Part shown: positions 62,717 through 64,000 of the stretch, in pieces | How the letters are laid out: the number at the start of each line of letters is the position of its first letter | Position numbering within the stretch: position 1 is the stretch's first letter | Assembly: GCF_001720485.1 (NCBI RefSeq) | Contig: NZ_CP017114.1 | Location: forward strand, 2,356,001 to 2,420,000 | Source of the DNA: Cobetia marina | GTDB taxonomy: Bacteria; Pseudomonadota; Gammaproteobacteria; Pseudomonadales; Halomonadaceae | Length of the DNA: 64,000 nt | Direction of reading: 5' to 3' | Notes under the pieces: model-generated | Seen by the model: only the letters and a program-made list of their open reading frames with translations | The model's database searches: none | Told to the model about the DNA's origin: nothing | Program-made: the position numbers and the translations under genes

Positions 62717-63808
62717 ATGTCATCACACGACTCCCATGCCTCCTCTCCTGATTCCCGCAGCGCCGTCGGCCTGGCGGAAGATGGCGTTCTGTCAGCGCAG
62801 CCCACCGGCATCGCGCCCCTGACGGCAGCGCTCGCCTCGCCGACTCAGCACGAGCGCCACCAACTGGGCATCTTCCTGCTGCCGGGCTTCGCGATGGTCG
62901 CGCTGTTCTCGATGATCGAACCGCTGCGCATCGCCAATCGCCTGCGCGGGACACGCCTGTATCAGTGGACACTCGCCAGTCAGGATGGCGCACCGGTCAA
63001 GGCCTCCAACGGCATGGTCCTGCCGGTGGACACGGCACGTGACGAGCTCCCCTCGGTGGACAAGCTGGTCGTATGTACCAGCTTTGCCCCGGAAGCCTAT
63101 CTGGAAGATCGCACTCTCCAATGGCTTGAGCAGCGCTCCCGCAGCGGCTGCCAGCTCGGGGGCGTGGACACCGGCTGCTTCGTGCTGGCACGTGCAGGCC
63201 TGCTGACGGGCAAGACGGTCACATTGCACTGGGAGAGCCTGCCGGAATTCACCCAACGCTTCGATGAGGTGGATGCCGTGGAGTCTCTCTATGAAATCAG
63301 TGATGACGGTTTCTTCTGCGCCGGAGGCAGCGCCCCGCTGGACATGAGTCTGGAGCTGATCCGCCGCCAGCATGGCCAGACGCTCTATCAGGCGGTACGC
63401 GAACAGTTGATTCTCGATCAGGGACGACTGCCCGCCAGCCGGCAGCGCGGCCTCAGTCAACAATCGGCAGACCTGGCAGATCCGCTGCTCAGACGTGCCA
63501 TCACGCGCATGGAAAACACCCTGGAGGCGCCACTCAGCATCGAGGCACTGGCCGAGGAGCTCGGGCTCTCATGGCGTCAGCTGGAGCGGCGCTTCCAGCA
63601 AGGGCTGGGATGCACGCCTCAGGCCTATCAGGGAGAACGTCGCCTGCTGCATGCGCGCACTCTGCTTCATGACACCCGCCACGGCATCACCGATATCGCC
63701 CTGGCCTGCGGATTCACATCGCACTCGAGCTTCACCCGCGCCTTTCGTCGCCGCTTCGGGATCACCCCGACACAGGCACGACGCCAGCCACCGCGTCCCG
63801 TCTCATGA
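62717..63808 (+). CDS. GlxA/GbdR-type AraC-family regulator
   Basis: This 363-residue protein has an N-terminal DJ-1/PfpI-like domain (LGIFLLPGFAMVALFSMIEPLRIAN, GGVDTGCFVLARAGLLTGKTVTLHWES) joined to a C-terminal AraC double helix-turn-helix (SIEALAEELGLSWRQLERRFQQGLG and ITDIALACGFTSHSSFTRAFRRRFG). This architecture is shared by GbdR, CdhR and ArgR of pseudomonads, which activate betaine, carnitine or arginine catabolism. The first 45 residues are variable. A strong direct-repeat operator lies immediately downstream of the gene, before the next one, which is probably its target. A demethylase of betaine-type chemistry lies elsewhere in the window (13367). Confidence 0.88.
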   Translation: MSSHDSHASSPDSRSAVGLAEDGVLSAQPTGIAPLTAALASPTQHERHQLGIFLLPGFAMVALFSMIEPLRIANRLRGTRLYQWTLASQDGAPVKASNGMVLPVDTARDELPSVDKLVVCTSFAPEAYLEDRTLQWLEQRSRSGCQLGGVDTGCFVLARAGLLTGKTVTLHWESLPEFTQRFDEVDAVESLYEISDDGFFCAGGSAPLDMSLELIRRQHGQTLYQAVREQLILDQGRLPASRQRGLSQQSADLADPLLRRAITRMENTLEAPLSIEALAEELGLSWRQLERRFQQGLGCTPQAYQGERRLLHARTLLHDTRHGITDIALACGFTSHSSFTRAFRRRFGITPTQARRQPPRPVS

Positions 63809-63833
63809 GCTGACACGCCACGCGCCCACCAGA

Positions 63834-63872
63834 TGTCGAATTGGGCACAGATGGTGTCGAATTGAGCACAGA
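63834..63872 (+). promoter_or_regulatory. Two 18-bp direct repeats, candidate AraC-type operator
   Basis: TGTCGAATTGGGCACAGA at 63834-63851 and TGTCGAATTGAGCACAGA at 63855-63872 differ at one base and are 21 bp apart, about two helical turns. This is the form of an AraC/XylS-family operator. The TGTCG start recalls the half-site of pseudomonad ArgR, a relative of the adjacent regulator. They lie 60-100 bases before the last gene of the window. Confidence 0.8.
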
Positions 63873-63935
63873 AGACACCTACATGGACTGCCATTCTGTC
63901 GGGGAACTGATCACCGACAGAAGGAAGGACTCTCC

Positions 63936-64000
63936 ATGGCGCTCCCGATGACACCCGACTACGACAGCTGGCCGATTGACGAGACTCTCGTGAAGGTCAC
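63936..64000 (+). CDS. Start of an unidentified gene, cut by the window end
   Basis: AAGGAAGGA precedes an ATG at 63936, and the frame is open to the end: MALPMTPDYDSWPIDETLVK. It is too short to identify. The binding site and the operator repeats just upstream make a real start likely, and it is probably controlled by the regulator at 62717. Confidence 0.6.
   Translation, partial: MALPMTPDYDSWPIDETLVKV

Overview
The window is chromosomal DNA of a GC-rich, halophilic or marine gammaproteobacterium, most likely a Halomonadaceae member close to Cobetia or Halomonas. This rests on gene content and order only: a TRAP transporter, NhaC, an alanine/Na+ symporter, betaine-type demethylase and GbdR-like regulator genes, the gammaproteobacterial gloB-methyltransferase-rnhA-dnaQ block, polB, and the yejABEF system. 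No tRNA, rRNA, CRISPR array, insertion sequence or phage gene was found. Genes are dense and most convergent pairs are separated by strong hairpin terminators.

Layout. 1-10.2 kb: end of an Lrp-type regulator, an unknown membrane protein, a TakP-like TRAP transporter (2.1-5.2 kb), a TauE/SafE permease, a cytoplasmic GGT-family enzyme, a secreted asparaginase, and an FMN reductase whose frame is broken. 10.9-13.3 kb: an orphan FeeM/LuxI-like N-acyltransferase, then a Fur-box-headed cluster of a TPR protein, a His-rich one-helix peptide, nickel superoxide dismutase and its maturation protease. 13.4-16.4 kb: a DgcA-like flavin demethylase divergent from a TetR regulator, with a perfect 16-bp palindrome between them. 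16.6-18.7 kb: a chemoreceptor. 18.8-23.8 kb: urate-to-ureide catabolism (puuD, uraH, uraD, allantoate amidohydrolase, ureidoglycine/glyoxylate aminotransferase). 24.3-37.3 kb: housekeeping and transport genes, including an inositol-phosphatase family enzyme, an orphan ParA with a Ser/Lys tail, YhhQ, a frameshifted Na+/alanine symporter, NhaC, an acyl-CoA synthetase, an ArsR regulator, SohB, an SCP2 protein, NudC and DnaQ. 37.5-41.8 kb: rnhA, a methyltransferase, gloB and mltD. 42.2-48.1 kb: the yejABEF peptide importer. 48.4-58.2 kb: an iron-linked region of imelysin, di-heme oxidoreductase, a second imelysin and DUF1513, facing a TonB siderophore receptor and a PvdE/SyrD-type ABC protein with a Fur-like box upstream. 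58.4-64 kb: polB, a PAS-GAF-GGDEF diguanylate cyclase, a GlxA/GbdR-type AraC regulator, and an 18-bp direct repeat in front of a gene that leaves the window.

Two themes recur. One is iron economy: Fur-like boxes stand ahead of the Ni-SOD cluster, the imelysin cluster and the ABC protein, which fits replacement of iron enzymes by a nickel enzyme when iron is scarce. The other is nitrogen and osmolyte catabolism: ureides, betaine-like compounds, asparagine and peptides. The best candidates for something new are the Fur/TPR/His-peptide/Ni-SOD cluster, the orphan acyl amino acid synthase-like gene, a folded element beside the ureide operon, and the tailed ParA. Two genes carry single-base frameshifts in G/C hexamers; similar errors in both suggest sequencing artefacts or slippage.
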